Both the position numbers and the translations under genes were made by a program. Positions 44,546 to 56,090 of a DNA stretch of 64,000 nucleotides are shown one piece after another; position 1 is the stretch's first letter; each line of letters begins with the position of its first letter. The notes below the pieces were generated by a model. That model searched no databases and was not told where the DNA came from. It was given only the letters and a program-made list of their open reading frames with translations. The stretch comes from Gymnothorax reevesii (Eukaryota; Chordata; Actinopteri; Anguilliformes; Muraenidae). The stretch is taken from the NCBI GenBank assembly GCA_029721435.1, contig CM056576.1, forward strand, positions 112,386,666 through 112,450,665, read 5' to 3'.

Positions 44546-47500
44546 TTGAGGAACTTTTCGAGCTTGCAGAAGCAATCAACTATCTTTGGGGTCGCTTGTC
44601 TTGTGTAAACTGTGCTTGTGGACATTATATCTGATTCAGTATAATTGTATGACCACTTGTTTTACGTCAGAGCTCATATCAGGCTAGTTGCTGTTGGAGT
44701 TCTCATTTTTTATTAATTGACATTTCTACTGCTTTCACATCCAATTTGATATTGCCTTTATGCTAATTGACTGGATAATTTCATCTCTGATAATTTTCTT
44801 GCCTTTCATTAATTCATTTTAAATTGTTTGAGCGATATTTAACTAGGAGGCAACGAACATTTGATGTAGATTGAAAAAGAGACTTTGAGATGTAATAGGA
44901 GAGAGGGAGGGGGAGAGAGAGAGAGATAGCGGTAGTGTGCTGATGCTTCAGTTTGATTGACAAGAGATGTGCTGATGATTGAATAGTTCTCTTTGTAACT
45001 CATCGCCCCGTTTTCCCCCTCATCCTCAAACTCTGTTAAAGAGATATACGCGTGGAAAACGAATGCTGTCCTCCAATCTGCCAAGCACTTCAAAAGACTC
45101 CCACTAACAAAACATTGCGTGGTTACATTATCTGTTTTGTGCCCTTGACATTCCAGTGAAGGCTCATCAGTTGCCAGGAGATGCCCTGTCTTATCGGGCT
45201 GTGGGTTGGAGGGGGTTTTCTGTGGGGTGGGGGGTTTTGAAGTTTCTTGCAGGAAAGCTGGGTATTCCCTGCTGGAGTTTGGTGGGTGGTATAATCAGGA
45301 GCTGGCTCTGTCTGACGGCTTTCTTTATCTTGGTCAGTGGGAAGTCGCAAAGATATTTGTCCATTTGTCTCCTTTAGAGTGGAGTCCTCCATATGCCTTA
45401 AAAAATTCTTAGGACCATTGTGCTGTGCTTTTTCCATTGTATTGGTTTGGGCCATTATCAATCTTTTGTTTTCCACAATTAATGTGATAGTCAGTTACCT
45501 TTGTATAGGTCTCATGGCCTCTTACTCAAGCATAACCTGGGTAAACCAAAATGGCATCAAATTCAAACTCCTCACTTGCACCCTTTTTTGTGTAAACCGT
45601 AGTGTTAACTCCTGTGGAACCACTTTGACTACAGGCATAATTGGAGTCCCTTCTGAAGTGTGACACTAACTGTTATGCTCTCTAATGGTTGGAAGTAACA
45701 AGAATCTTGCTCAACTTGAGAAACAAATATGGAAATGGAAGTCTTCATCTGGCTGGAAAGGAGTCTGTTTTCTCTTGTAGCCCTGTGGTGACCACGCCAG
45801 ACAGAAAAGCAATAAAGCCGCAAACAGGAGCCTGACCAATGGCAGGTTGAAATATTGTGACTCTGTAACCAAAACAGAACATTTTACTAGTTCACCCCCC
45901 GTAATGCCAACACATTTTTCTCAATTCTATCTAGGAGGCTTTGAAGTTCAGTCTTCCTCATCGTCACATTCAGTTTCACAATGGTTGTACAGCTTTCAAC
46001 TTACTGGTCCTTTTCCACATCTATTGCAGAATTTTCACTCCAATGTACTGTTCAGATTCCCTGCACTAGTGTGTTGCATGCTTAAAGTTACCTCCAGAAC
46101 TGTTTTGCATCATTGTGATTCCTCCCACCCCCCATACGGATCAGTCTTCAAGAAGTTACAGAGCCTTTGCTGTTCATGTGAACTAAAAAGCTGATGTTTC
46201 TGGTATATTTGAGTGAGTGCTGATCAGCTAAAACACTTGGAGCTCTATTTTTGTGTTTTCACAAATGGAAGTGCATTTGGTGGTTATGTTATTCACAATT
46301 TTTTCTGTCACAAATGGCATATTTATCATCTTATCCCAGTTTGGTATTTTTGTACTCAGTGTTTGTGACACAGTAGATTGAACAGCACATTTGGGGGTGT
46401 GTAAATGAATATAGCTGGCGCTGCATAATTTTCATGTCAAAGACCTCGCTTGCATTTTGACTCTCCCTGGCCACCTTTTTAATGTAAATTCCATTGCTTA
46501 ATGGTAGTTTCATGGGAATGAATTCCAGCCGGCAGAGCTGTTTGCTCACACGTTCTGAATATCATTTTCTTTCCATTCGATATTTTTACATGCGTTACGC
46601 TGGCCACCATAGCCTATAAATGCTTACAAAATGGTGGAGGGGCCTGATTGGAAGGGGATGGCAGAAGGGGCATTTTTGTATGTGAATTATTTTTTTGTGG
46701 GGGGAAATAAAAATGATTAACCATAATCTTGCCCTTGTTTTAATGCTGCGAGGGCCGTTTCGTATATGGTTTAAACGACCCTCCTTTATCAATGCATTTA
46801 TTATGTTAGTTTTTGCTTTTCTGTTTGCTACGCATTACTGAATCCCTTACTACATTGGAATGGGTTTCTCAGTGGACTGAAGGAGGTGGCTGTAACGCAA
46901 GATAGGTGCTTGTTCTTCATCTGACAAATTGCCAGATTGCCATGGCATTCATGCACTGATTTTAAAGGGAATGACAGTGGATGATCTGATTGGCCTTGAT
47001 GGAACCCAACCACCACCACCACACCCACAGGTAACTTCTTTGTCTTAGACCAACCGTTTTGACAACAGTGCCACAATTGCGCTATCGCCTCCTGTCACAA
47101 GATTACTGGAATACAGTCAGACATGCCCAGTTTTGATTTGTGATGGCATTACAGTCTTCAGTTTTTGAAAAAGCCAATTTGCCAGGCCAATGACTTAACC
47201 GCTTCTGAGCAGCAGCTATAGATGAGTGACTCGGTCTTGTACATATACTGTATGTAGCCCAAAGCTTTTAGGCGATTTTAATCTCTCTCGGTAGCATGGC
47301 CTAAGCAATGAGTGCTTAGCTTTCATTGCATGACGGATTTTGTAACCCCTCCATCAGGCTTTACCCACTCCTCCTGTCCTTTATGTCAGCGTGTCCTGGG
47401 AAATTAGCCACATGACGTTTTCCCCATCTCATCTCGCCCATTTCAGTTTACTTCCATGAGCTATTGACATTTGGCTGGAAAACTGCATTAATTCAACATT

Positions 47501-48384
47501 AATTTCATGCCTAAATGGTGTTCATGCATGCAAAAGTTTACTCCCTTTTCTGTGCTAGCCCATTTCCTCCGTCACAATGCTGAATTTTTCTGTTTCTTAG
47601 CCATAAATGTTCGTTGTTAAAATGTTTTGTTTTTCAGTACTTGGCTAGTCCAGAAAAGGTGCGTCTTGATGAACTGTAGTTTTGATTTGCATGAGAGATC
47701 TTTGCAAGGGTGAACTAAAACTGAGTGGGGAAAAATGGGTCCATTGCCCGAGCTTGAAATATCTTTCTCCATATACGTAAAAGCTATGGGCAGTCCACTT
47801 TATTTAGTAGCGGATAAGCCGTTGTTGCGTACCTACAGTTAGATTGGGGTTTGATTCAGCTGGACAACAGCGTTGCCATGTTACATTTCATTTGTGCTAT
47901 GAAAATACTGACATGCCTAATCTTCTCCCTTTCGCTCCGATTATCGTAATTGGATAATTAAAGAAGTTCACCTAACTACACGCAGCACTTATGTTGTTTT
48001 TTGAATTTCAAGTTTGGCATACCACAAAAAATGCTTTATTAATTTGCGCACTATGTTATATAACGATCAACTGCAGCTCATTTATGAAATTGAGGCATGT
48101 TGAAAATTTATTCATAAATACACGCCACGCAATTGATCTACAGTGAATTACATAAATGAGGCCATAGATGTTTTAACCTTTTATGAAAGTTAACCAAAGT
48201 CCTATATTCTGCTGCTTTCTAGTGGAATAAAACATATCTGTCTGTTCCCCTTTGGACATGACAACACCAAGTTTTGCCGAACTAATAACATCAGATGTAA
48301 AAGGCATTCTGATTATTCAAGCTGACGGGCAACACTCATTTAATGGTCACGGTTAGCCAACCAAATTGTTGTTACATGGTTAAA
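44546..48384. other. Intronic sequence, low visible repeat content
   Basis: This is the longest stretch of intron 2 in which I recognise no transposon. A GA-rich tract (gggaggggga, then gagagagaga) is at 44900-44930. Frames of 115-117 codons at 45123-45476 (minus) and 45847-46194 (plus) have no recognised domain or splice context. A possible 21-nt microexon is listed separately. A palindromic gcctcatttatg/cataaatgaggcc-like pair lies at about 48070 and 48149-48170. Confidence 0.45.
47638..47658 (+). other. Candidate 21-nt microexon in NOS1AP intron 2
   Basis: A strong acceptor (gttttgtttttcag) is followed by tacttggctagtccagaaaag and then a gtgcgt donor. The 21 nt are divisible by three, and in the phase-0 frame of exon 2 they would add YLASPEK. 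Such short acceptor-donor pairs arise often by chance in 34 kb, and I know of no matching NOS1AP isoform. Confidence 0.12.
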
Positions 48385-48560
48385 AATCAGTGACACAGTG
48401 GTGTTGTGGCTACAACTGTTGTCTTGCAAGAACTTGGATCTATGTTTGAGCCCTGGCTCACCAAGACTTCCCTATGTAGAGTTATCGCCATTGTTTTTGT
48501 ATGAGTTTTCTCTAGTTTCCCCCAGACAAACCAGGGTTTGTCAGGGTTTGAGTGCCAAGG
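48385..48560 (+). mobile_element. Degraded SINE related to the 5202 element
   Basis: gacacagtggtgttgtggct (A-box side), a tctatgtttgagccctgg B-box-like sequence at 48439, and gagttttctctagtttcccc at 48502 follow the order seen in the SINE at 5202, with many substitutions. Tail and TSD are not identifiable. Confidence 0.5.
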
Positions 48561-49247
48561 CCACTCGGTCGGGCCAAGGCCATTTTTGTTGCTCAATGTT
48601 TCTGGAAACAACACTGCTCGAGCATGCGCAGAACGCCAATTCCGACTCTGATCGGATAAGACGTTTACAAGCAGAGAATAATTTGACTATTAATTGAATT
48701 ACCTAGGTAGGTTAATTCCGTCCAACTGTGATGTTTACATGCACTGTAAAAACCCAGTCATACTCGGACTAAGCCAATAATTCTGTTTTCTTGAGTGTCA
48801 TGTTAATGTGCTTAGTGTTGTAGCGGTGAATACCGATCTGGTTTAACTCAGTTTCCCCTTTATGACGAGTACAAGCCATCAGAAAGTAAGTGAATAAACT
48901 TCATTCAAAACGGTGGTTAAACTGACTTTACCTGTACTCTCCACTATTTCACCCCTGCTCGTGTGACGTTACTCGCTCACTCATGTCTGGGTTCAGTCTG
49001 ACCCTGACTCACGGAGCCATTAGCCTGTTGTAAATCTGCTGAATTTGTCTCAAATGTCACCTTCCTCTCTCCTCAAGCCTGGGCCTTTTGGCAAAGGCTG
49101 TTATTTTTTTTAATTGCCCCTGTTCTTTCGCTGTCTCGTCTGCCTGCCACAAATGAAGTCAGGAACTAACGTTACGCTCGTTATTTCACTCCAATAAAAC
49201 CCAGCTTTTATCACGGACAAAATTGGTTTTGCCTAAAGAAAAATCTC
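48561..49247. other. Intronic noncoding sequence with probable MITE fragment
   Basis: gacgtttacaagcagagaat at 48660 and gatgtttacatgcactgtaa at 48730, with actcggactaagcc after, look like part of a fish MITE, but no pair of ends is resolved. Confidence 0.4.
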
Positions 49248-49255
49248 TTACCGTT

Positions 49256-50808
49256 TAGTGCTGAAACGGTTAACCGTATCCGTTCATTTGATTCTGCGTA
49301 TTCAGATAGTAAATTGGGCTACTATTCGAATATTCGACACGGCCCCTAACCTGTTTTGAGCACGTGATGAGCAGCGCGCTGTAGCACAGATAAAATGGGG
49401 AAACTCAAAAAGTTTGTACGGGCGCCAGGCAGCCTTCGACAGCCAACTGAGGAATTTCTTTATCCACGCCACAGCGGGAATAACCAGAAATACGCAAAAC
49501 AAGCAATCACGTTGATTTTTTTTTTTCATTTGTATACGCAATATATATGTGAAGTATCAAGCATAAATTTGGAAATGACAAGATCTTATCTTGTTTTTTA
49601 TTCTAAAATAAAAATGGAGAAACAGAAAAAACCGGTAACCTAAGCATTTAGGCCTACTGCACGTCTTTTTCCTAAGCAGTGGTATGCAAGAACGGATAAC
49701 AATGAGCACGAAGCTAAAAAAAACAAAAAAACAAATCTTTATGCAAGTAGCAATTCAGGTTACCTTTATAACTTTCGGTCACGCAATTCAAGCAGAATAA
49801 GACGTGACAATGTCGCTAAGACACTTAGGCAACTAAAGATTTACAAAAACAAATCAACTCCGATGTTTAAACTCCAGAATGCAAAAAAGAGAGAATAAAG
49901 CAATGAAACGAAATATGACAAATTAAGGCAGGTGAAGGCAGTTCATAATATTTCGTTCTGGATTTCAATCTTGATGCCGATTAAAAGTAGTTCGGGAATT
50001 TTTGGGGTAGGAAAAGCGAGTGCGAAAAGCTTGTCTTAAAGTGAAATCTTGGGTGTCTACAGACCTTATCGCTGTCCTCATTCACTCAGTCCGCTGAAAA
50101 GTATACTCTCCAAACCGTGAAGGATGTACCGGTGCTGTTTCCCCAAGGCAGAAGGATTTTTTTCTTCATGAACCAAATAACGGAGTCTTAAGTGTTTTAA
50201 AAAAAAAAAAAAAAACCCTTCCCATGCTGATTCCAATTGATCATCAAAAGATTATTTTAAAATTTTCTTCTCCTGTACTAGTAGCTAGTGTTGGTTTTTT
50301 TATTTATTTTTTTTTTGTTTTTTTTTTTAAACTCACCAGGCTTCCCGGAACACAGAGCAGCCGATCTTTCCCTGACCTGTCATTTACTTAGAGGTTCGCG
50401 TCAGCTCATTAGAGAGTGAGAAAAAACATACCCCATTTCAATATTAATTTCATTATTATTATTATTATTATTATTATTGTTATTATTTAGTGTTTTACCG
50501 CCAAAATCATGAAAAATCATGATTTTCAAAATTCATGATTTTCTCCATCATGAAACATGTAGCTGGACTGGTAGCCTGTGCTACAGCGTGCAATAGCTTG
50601 TCTGCTCGGCGCTAATTTTCAGTCAGTCTTCACAATGGATAAGCGGTGATCCGACATGTGGAAACAGTTCAATCTGGTCGATGACTGTAAGAAAGCACAG
50701 TGAAAACTTCAAATCGGTGACTCGGAAAATTTGCCGGTTAACTGAGTACTATTCGAATATAGCTAATGGTTATTCGAATACTAAAAATCACTAACCGTTT
50801 CAGCACTA
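49256..50808. mobile_element. 1.55-kb hAT-type element with perfect 8-bp TSD
   Basis: The left end tagtgctgaaacggttaacc and right end aaccgtttcagcacta are complementary, and gtactattcgaata-like words lie inside both ends. The identical 8-mer ttaccgtt flanks it at 49248-49255 and 50809-50816. On the + strand 50635-50695 reads MDKR, stop, SDMWKQFNLVDDCKKAQ, which resembles the start of a hAT BED-type zinc finger, but the frame is broken and no catalytic domain follows. It is therefore a deleted, non-autonomous derivative. An (ATT)n run sits at 50452-50487. Confidence 0.9.
50452..50487. repeat. (ATT)n microsatellite
   Basis: About 12 ATT units with one GTT interruption, inside the hAT-type element. 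It is followed by alternating aaaatcatga / tcatgatttt palindromic words at 50505-50560. Confidence 0.95.
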
Positions 50809-50816
50809 TTACCGTT

Positions 50817-52329
50817 ACTGTGTGTGGTACGTAGTAGGCCTAGTCGTCCTTTTGTTTGGAATGTCGCCTCGTCCATTTCGCGCACTTGGAATAAACTGAA
50901 ATGTACGCAAGCGACGTAAACGCTCATGAAGTATTACGCATGTGACGCTTGTGTTTTGTTGACAGCTGCGTTACGCACAGAGCCTTGGATACGAGGATTA
51001 CGTAGTGCAGTTCTATGAATCCCATAGTGATGTAATGTAACTGTCTTTTCAGCTCCCTTTCAACTAAGGCGGCGGCCAAAATGAACAAGGCGGTCCGCCT
51101 TGGCATTAGATCGGCAGGGAAAACCCTGCAAACACGCACTACTTTAACAGAACACTCCCACCAGCACCCCTAAAAAAGGTACTAGCTTTATTAGGAGTTT
51201 ATCCTTGGGCGCGACACTGTTGCTGCCCACGGTTCCGAACTTTGGATAGGTCAAATGCTGAGGACAAATAAATTAACTCAGTGTTCATTAAAGTTCACAT
51301 ATCTTATCTTAGACAGGGCTTTCATGGTGTAAAGAAACTATTTCAATGAAAAGGCTCTTGCAGTTACACCTGTACTTTCAGTGACTTTATCAAAAACATC
51401 TTATTCTTGATGCCATTCCGTTTTTGTTACATGTCCATTTTGCTTTCTCCTTGAAAAACTTGGATCCTTGTTATACTGTTAGCCATTATTCAGCAGAAAT
51501 GGGTTTAAAATGGGAAGAACAATTGTATCAATTTTCTCCTGTCTGTGTTGATTTTTGACTGCCTTTGCTTGCGTTGATGTATTATTAGCATTTATTAAAA
51601 AAAACAGCCCTTACATTCAGCTGTTCAAGATTCAAATACTAAAGAGATTTTTTTATTTTTTAATTTCCATTTTTTAAAATTTTTTTATTTGTGATGTGGC
51701 TAAGGATTCAAGAGAACTGGTTTTGAAAGGTGTTGCCAGTATGAGTCACTTATCAGTTGCTGCAAATGAATTGATTCCAGTTTTATTTCAGCCCTTATTT
51801 TAAAATGTATGGCTGGGTTAGAAAAAAGTTCTTTGACTCCTGAAGAGTAGGTTGGGGTACTATTGATTTAGCAAGTGTCGGTCCTTGCGGGCGTGCACGA
51901 GGATCAATATCTTTGAAACTATATGCAGCAGCCTTAGCTTGTCACTCTGACCTTATGACCGTTTTAGAAAGTTTCATATCTGCTACCTTTTTGTGACCTC
52001 TGACATGACACCTTTGAGCGATGTCTACTATCACTGTTTTTCATCGCATTACATTTCCACTGTTTTTTATTGCTTTAGTCTTCCCCCACCAGACGGTTAG
52101 ACTGATGATGTATTGATTTAGGCCTGACCTACTGTCTGTCCGTACTTGAAGGAGTCTGATCTTTTGCAGACTTCTGTGGTCTGTGACTGGCTTATTGCTG
52201 TTGTTTTTGTTGTTGTTGTGTGTATGTTTTTTTTTTTTTTTCCCCCAAAAAAGGCAGACACAATCTACAGTTACCGTGAAGTTTTGAAGTACCGTGATTT
52301 TTTTTTTCATAAATGCTAGTCATTGTGTC
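50817..52329. other. Intronic noncoding sequence
   Basis: ggcggtccgcc at 51089 is a palindrome inside a stretch that may belong to a dispersed repeat. T-rich runs near 51640-51680 and 52230-52243. No gene recognised. Confidence 0.45.
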
Positions 52330-53321
52330 GCATTAAGCCTATGGGTCATTCCATATGAACTCAACCAGAGGTCCAATAATGACCGACTCGGATTTGGCTA
52401 AAAAAATTTGTACTGGTACCTAAACATATATGATGAACATGTGCAAAATATTTTGTTAAAATTCTAAAGGGTTTTTGTGCTGTGGCTCTTCAAAATAGGG
52501 GGGTATACCCCATTTTTGACCCTGGCCAATCTCCCATGTTTAAGAACAGCCATATTTGGATGCCAATATCTTGGGAGTGAAATGAGTTGTGAGCTTGAAA
52601 AGTATTGAGGTATTGGCCTCCAAAGTAGTGGTTTTGTTATGTGCGAAAATGAAAATTTCAATTTTCAGGGGGCAACTGTCATGCTACAATAAATCACAAC
52701 CGTTTATCAGTGCTACATTCCTTCTATTTAGGCACATGACTATCTGTAGAAAGTTTCTGGACAGTATTGAAATCATAATTTAGGAGTAAGGGAGCTCCAA
52801 AAATGGCTCCGACTGAAAAAAATGCAATTTAAGACCAATTTTTAACAGTCAAAATCATAGCGTAGTCATTTACCCAGGACAACAATTTTTTTTCTATATA
52901 ATTGTACATATATGTCAATCATCTGGTCAAAAAATCTGATTGTTTACTCACCTCTTTCATATGAAAATAATTTTATGAAATGTAGGCGTTTTTATCCCCA
53001 CGACAGCTTGCGTTTTAACTACTTTTTTGTCAGAAATGCAGAAAATGTGAGGTATTTCTACTCTGAACACACAGATTTGATGTCATCCACAATTTAGTTG
53101 GTCAGTTTATCCAAAAATGTAGATAAAATTGAGTTCATAGCCCAAATGAAGGCAGCTTCTTCTGAACTGATTCAGTGTCTTGGTCAGCAAGCTTATAAAC
53201 CTTGCGCTCTGCCCCTGGAGCTCTGGTGCAGACACACTGCATATGATGTTCTGGAATGGAACCCAACAGGTATTCTGACGAACAGAAGGAAGCTATGAGA
53301 GAAGTCCAGTATTAGAATGTT
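52330..53321. repeat. Possible dispersed repeat starting GGGTCATTCCATATG
   Basis: gggtcattccatatgaactc at 52343 is a terminus-like phrase of a kind that recurs in fish genomes. No matching inverted end was found, so this may be a truncated copy. No coding domain on the + strand. Confidence 0.35.
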
Positions 53322-53660
53322 TCATGAAGTTGACAAGGACATCACAGTTTTCATCTGACCGCTCAACAATGCAGCCCAAAAACCAATCCTTGTCATAAAT
53401 GCACGCAACATACTTTCAAAGCGTGTCATATAAACCTTTTCCTGAATGAGACAGATTTGGTTAGCTTCATCAAAGGACATGCCACACCGCCAAGATGGAA
53501 TCCTTCTGTCATCAGGTTCAAGTTCACTTATTTTAATGAAACCAGTCTTTCTGCAGTGTGTTCTCCTTTGACATTCCTCACCCAGAGAAACACCAATTTT
53601 GCACATCTCAGTTGCCATGCTAAATGCCAATGAACTGAACGAAGCATCTTTTGTTTTCAA
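53322..53660 (-). pseudogene. Unidentified coding-like fragment
   Basis: A 112-codon minus-strand frame contains a Cys- and Arg-rich middle (GEECQRRTHCRKTGFIKISE) followed by DDRRIPSWRCGMSFDEANQI and a Leu-rich C-terminus. Its composition looks more protein-like than neighbouring frames, with Trp, Cys and balanced charge. I do not recognise the family; a transposon-encoded protein fragment is the most economical guess given the surroundings. There is no evidence that it is expressed. Confidence 0.3.
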
Positions 53661-54354
53661 TGTTTGGCTGATGCAATGCTGAAATAAAGATGATGCAATA
53701 CATGGTTAGCTGATGAAATACCTGATAAGCTGATGTAATACAAGCAAAAGCAGTCAGTCAATGAATGAATTCAATGAATGGGAATAATTTTGTTTAAAAA
53801 TGTGAAGGTGACAGACAACTGTTGCACAAAACCAAAGATAAAAAAATAATTACCCTTATATGGTCCCAATATTATTGCTTGTATTTTATGTAATTTTTTT
53901 TGGGAATTTGTACAGCACTTCAAATAATGATAAAAAATTATTTAAAAAATAGTAGGAACGATAAAATTAAGGTTACCATATTTCAGTTCCTCAAAGTTTT
54001 AGTCAGTGTGAGCCTGAAAATTACTTTGGCAGTTATGTGACGGTGACAGCCAATAACCATAACTCAATTAAGGATGCAACGATTATTAATCGCAGTTATT
54101 TTAAAGCGTAGTAACACCACCTGCTGCCATGGGGCGAACATCTCTGTGATCCAAGCTTTCCCTTTTCGATTAACCCCCGTGATGTCCTGAATGAACTTGA
54201 CTGACTGTGTTTTTCGGCTACGTCCTGAAAGGAGCCAAGCAAATGAACTGAATCGTCTCCTATTAACCAATCGGGCAACTCTAAGAAAAGTAACCTGTTC
54301 CTGTTTACTTTGCTTGATTGGCAATCAAATGTGGATTCGTTTACTCTTTAAGTT
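53661..54354. other. Intronic noncoding sequence with a possible hAT fragment
   Basis: ggatgcaacgattattaatc at 54071 resembles a common hAT-type terminus (RGGATGCAACGATTAATCG). The 54064-54324 minus-strand frame has no recognised domain. Confidence 0.35.
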
Positions 54355-54940
54355 GAATGAGTAGAGCTGTTTTAAAATGGACTGTAGCAAAGTGGCAACG
54401 AGTCCTGTGGTCAGACGAGCCCAAATATCACATTCTTGTTGGAAATCATGGGCGTTGTGTTCTCCGGGCTAAAGAGAAGAAAGACCATCCTTCTTGTTAC
54501 CAGCGTTCATTTCAAAAGCCAGCATCTCTGATGGTATGGGGATGCATTAGTGCATATGGTGTGGGACACTTGCACGTTTTAAAAAGCACCATGAATACTG
54601 AAAGGTATATAAAGGTTTCAGAGCAACACATGCTCCCCTCCAGATGACATCTATTCCAGGGAAAGCCTTGTGTATTTCAGCAGAACAATGCAAAACCACA
54701 TACTGCAGCTATTACAACAGCATGGCTTCTTAGAAGAGTCCATGTGCTGAACTGGCCTGCCTGCAGTCCTCATCTTTCACCGATTGAGAACAGTTGCTGC
54801 ATAATTAAATGAAAAATCCGTCAAAGGAGACCCAACACTCTCTCACAGCTGGAAGCCTGTATTAAACGAGTGGGATCAAATTCCAATGGCTGAAATCAAG
54901 ACCGTCTCCTCAATGCTCAGACGCCTCTACTCTGTGGAAA
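54355..54940 (+). pseudogene. Tc1/mariner transposase fragment A
   Basis: The C-terminal two-thirds of a Tc1-like transposase can be read: [20 protein letters not shown] with the first catalytic Asp in WSDE, then [30 protein letters not shown] and LSPIEN. The second catalytic Asp is Asn (QQNNAKPH instead of QQDNAKPH). In-frame stops occur at 54645 (probably CGA to TGA decay) and 54810. A frameshift before WDQIPMAEI breaks the C-terminus. The N-terminal DNA-binding part is missing. It abuts a second, different Tc1 fragment. Confidence 0.9.
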
Positions 54941-56090
54941 AATGTCACATGGCCGATCGCCCCAGATCTGGTGGGCCACGTGTTGCGACTCCAGTGTCTG
55001 ACCGTTGTATCACAACCGACTGTCTGCTACACACCCAACCAACCTTCATTTTGTTGAAGGAAACCTCAACGCCATTAGTTACCATGATGAAATTCTCTGT
55101 TGTTATGGCCCCGACATACAAGACGGCAAGGGATGGCAGACACAATTTTAAAACTAAAACAGATTTAATTCAACAAGCTAACAACTAACCTACAATTTAT
55201 ACTACTGACCAAGATTGACATATACAAGAAAAAAAATATTTACAGTCCCTTGAGATGGGGTTGCTTGGTGATGTCCTGGGACAGGAAAATGCTCCAACAC
55301 AGGCAAAAATCCACAAAAAAACTTCACAGGTCTTGAAATGAGTGACAGGTCTGGTCAAATGTATTCTTCTCCTTGAAATTTCTCCTACTACTTTACTCTC
55401 TCAATTTTTCTCCTTACATACTCTTTTGCAGCCTCCTCCCACCTTTTAGACTTTTTTTTTATTCTCTGGGACTTTCCCCTCTCAGACATGCCCAGGACAT
55501 GCCCAAACCTAGCTCCAGACTGGGCTTAACAAAAAACTCCAGACTGGGCTTAACATTACACCGTCCAGTCGTCCTTCCGTTTGTCCGACGTCACGGACTG
55601 GAAAGTCAGTCTAAAGTCTCTATGGAGTTTCTTCGGGCCAAAAACATGCAAATCCTTCCCTGGCCAGCGTTTTCTCCAGATCTTTCACCTATAGAACACT
55701 TGTGGGACATTCTTGATGGAGCGATCCGGAGATGTCAACCACCGCTAGCTACAGTACGTCAGCTCAGACGAGCATTGACAGAGTGGAACAGCATTCCACA
55801 AGCAACAATCAGACGTCTGATGTCTTTTAGACGCAGGTATACCGCTGTGTGCGACACTAAAGGGAGACGTACGAGATACTGATAGTGTCGTTTGTGTTTT
55901 GTAATGTTGAACTTCACCTTGTTAAATAAGCTAACATGGCGATATTCCAACCCGATTTTCTGTTATCTATTGTCTGAGATTCCCTCTTTCATTTGATGAA
56001 AGCGTTGATTAAAAATGGCTACACTCGATAAAATCAAGAAATTAAAAATTGCATTCCTTTTTTTGATCTGTATATTTCGGAATTGGGGTT
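54941..56090 (+). pseudogene. Tc1/mariner transposase fragment B, split by an insertion
   Basis: It begins with the linker-type ADRPRSGGPRVATPVSDR at 54952, continues after a frameshift with GNLNAISYHDEIL at about 55058-55093, is interrupted, and resumes at about 55560 with RPVVLPFVRRHG. The motif carrying the second catalytic Asp is deleted. The C-terminus is well preserved (NMQILPWPAFSPDLSPIEHL, with the third catalytic Glu in PIEH), running to a stop at 55880. Terminal-repeat sequence (ttttttgatctgtatatttc) reaches about 56090. It belongs to a different Tc1 lineage from fragment A. Non-functional. Confidence 0.88.
55094..55556 (-). mobile_element. Insertion in Tc1 fragment B, possibly a solo LTR
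   Basis: Tc1 coding sequence on both sides defines this ~460-bp insertion. Read on the minus strand it starts tgttaagcccagtctggag and ends ggccataacaaca, a TG...CA arrangement with short inverted ends (tgtta / taaca) as in an LTR. A duplicated gactgggcttaaca word lies at the right end. Flanking 5-mers do not match cleanly, so the LTR call is tentative. Confidence 0.4.

Noticed and set aside
45123..45476. 117-codon minus-strand frame
   Set aside because: Hydrophilic, Pro/Thr/Gln-rich, no start context, domain or splice site support.
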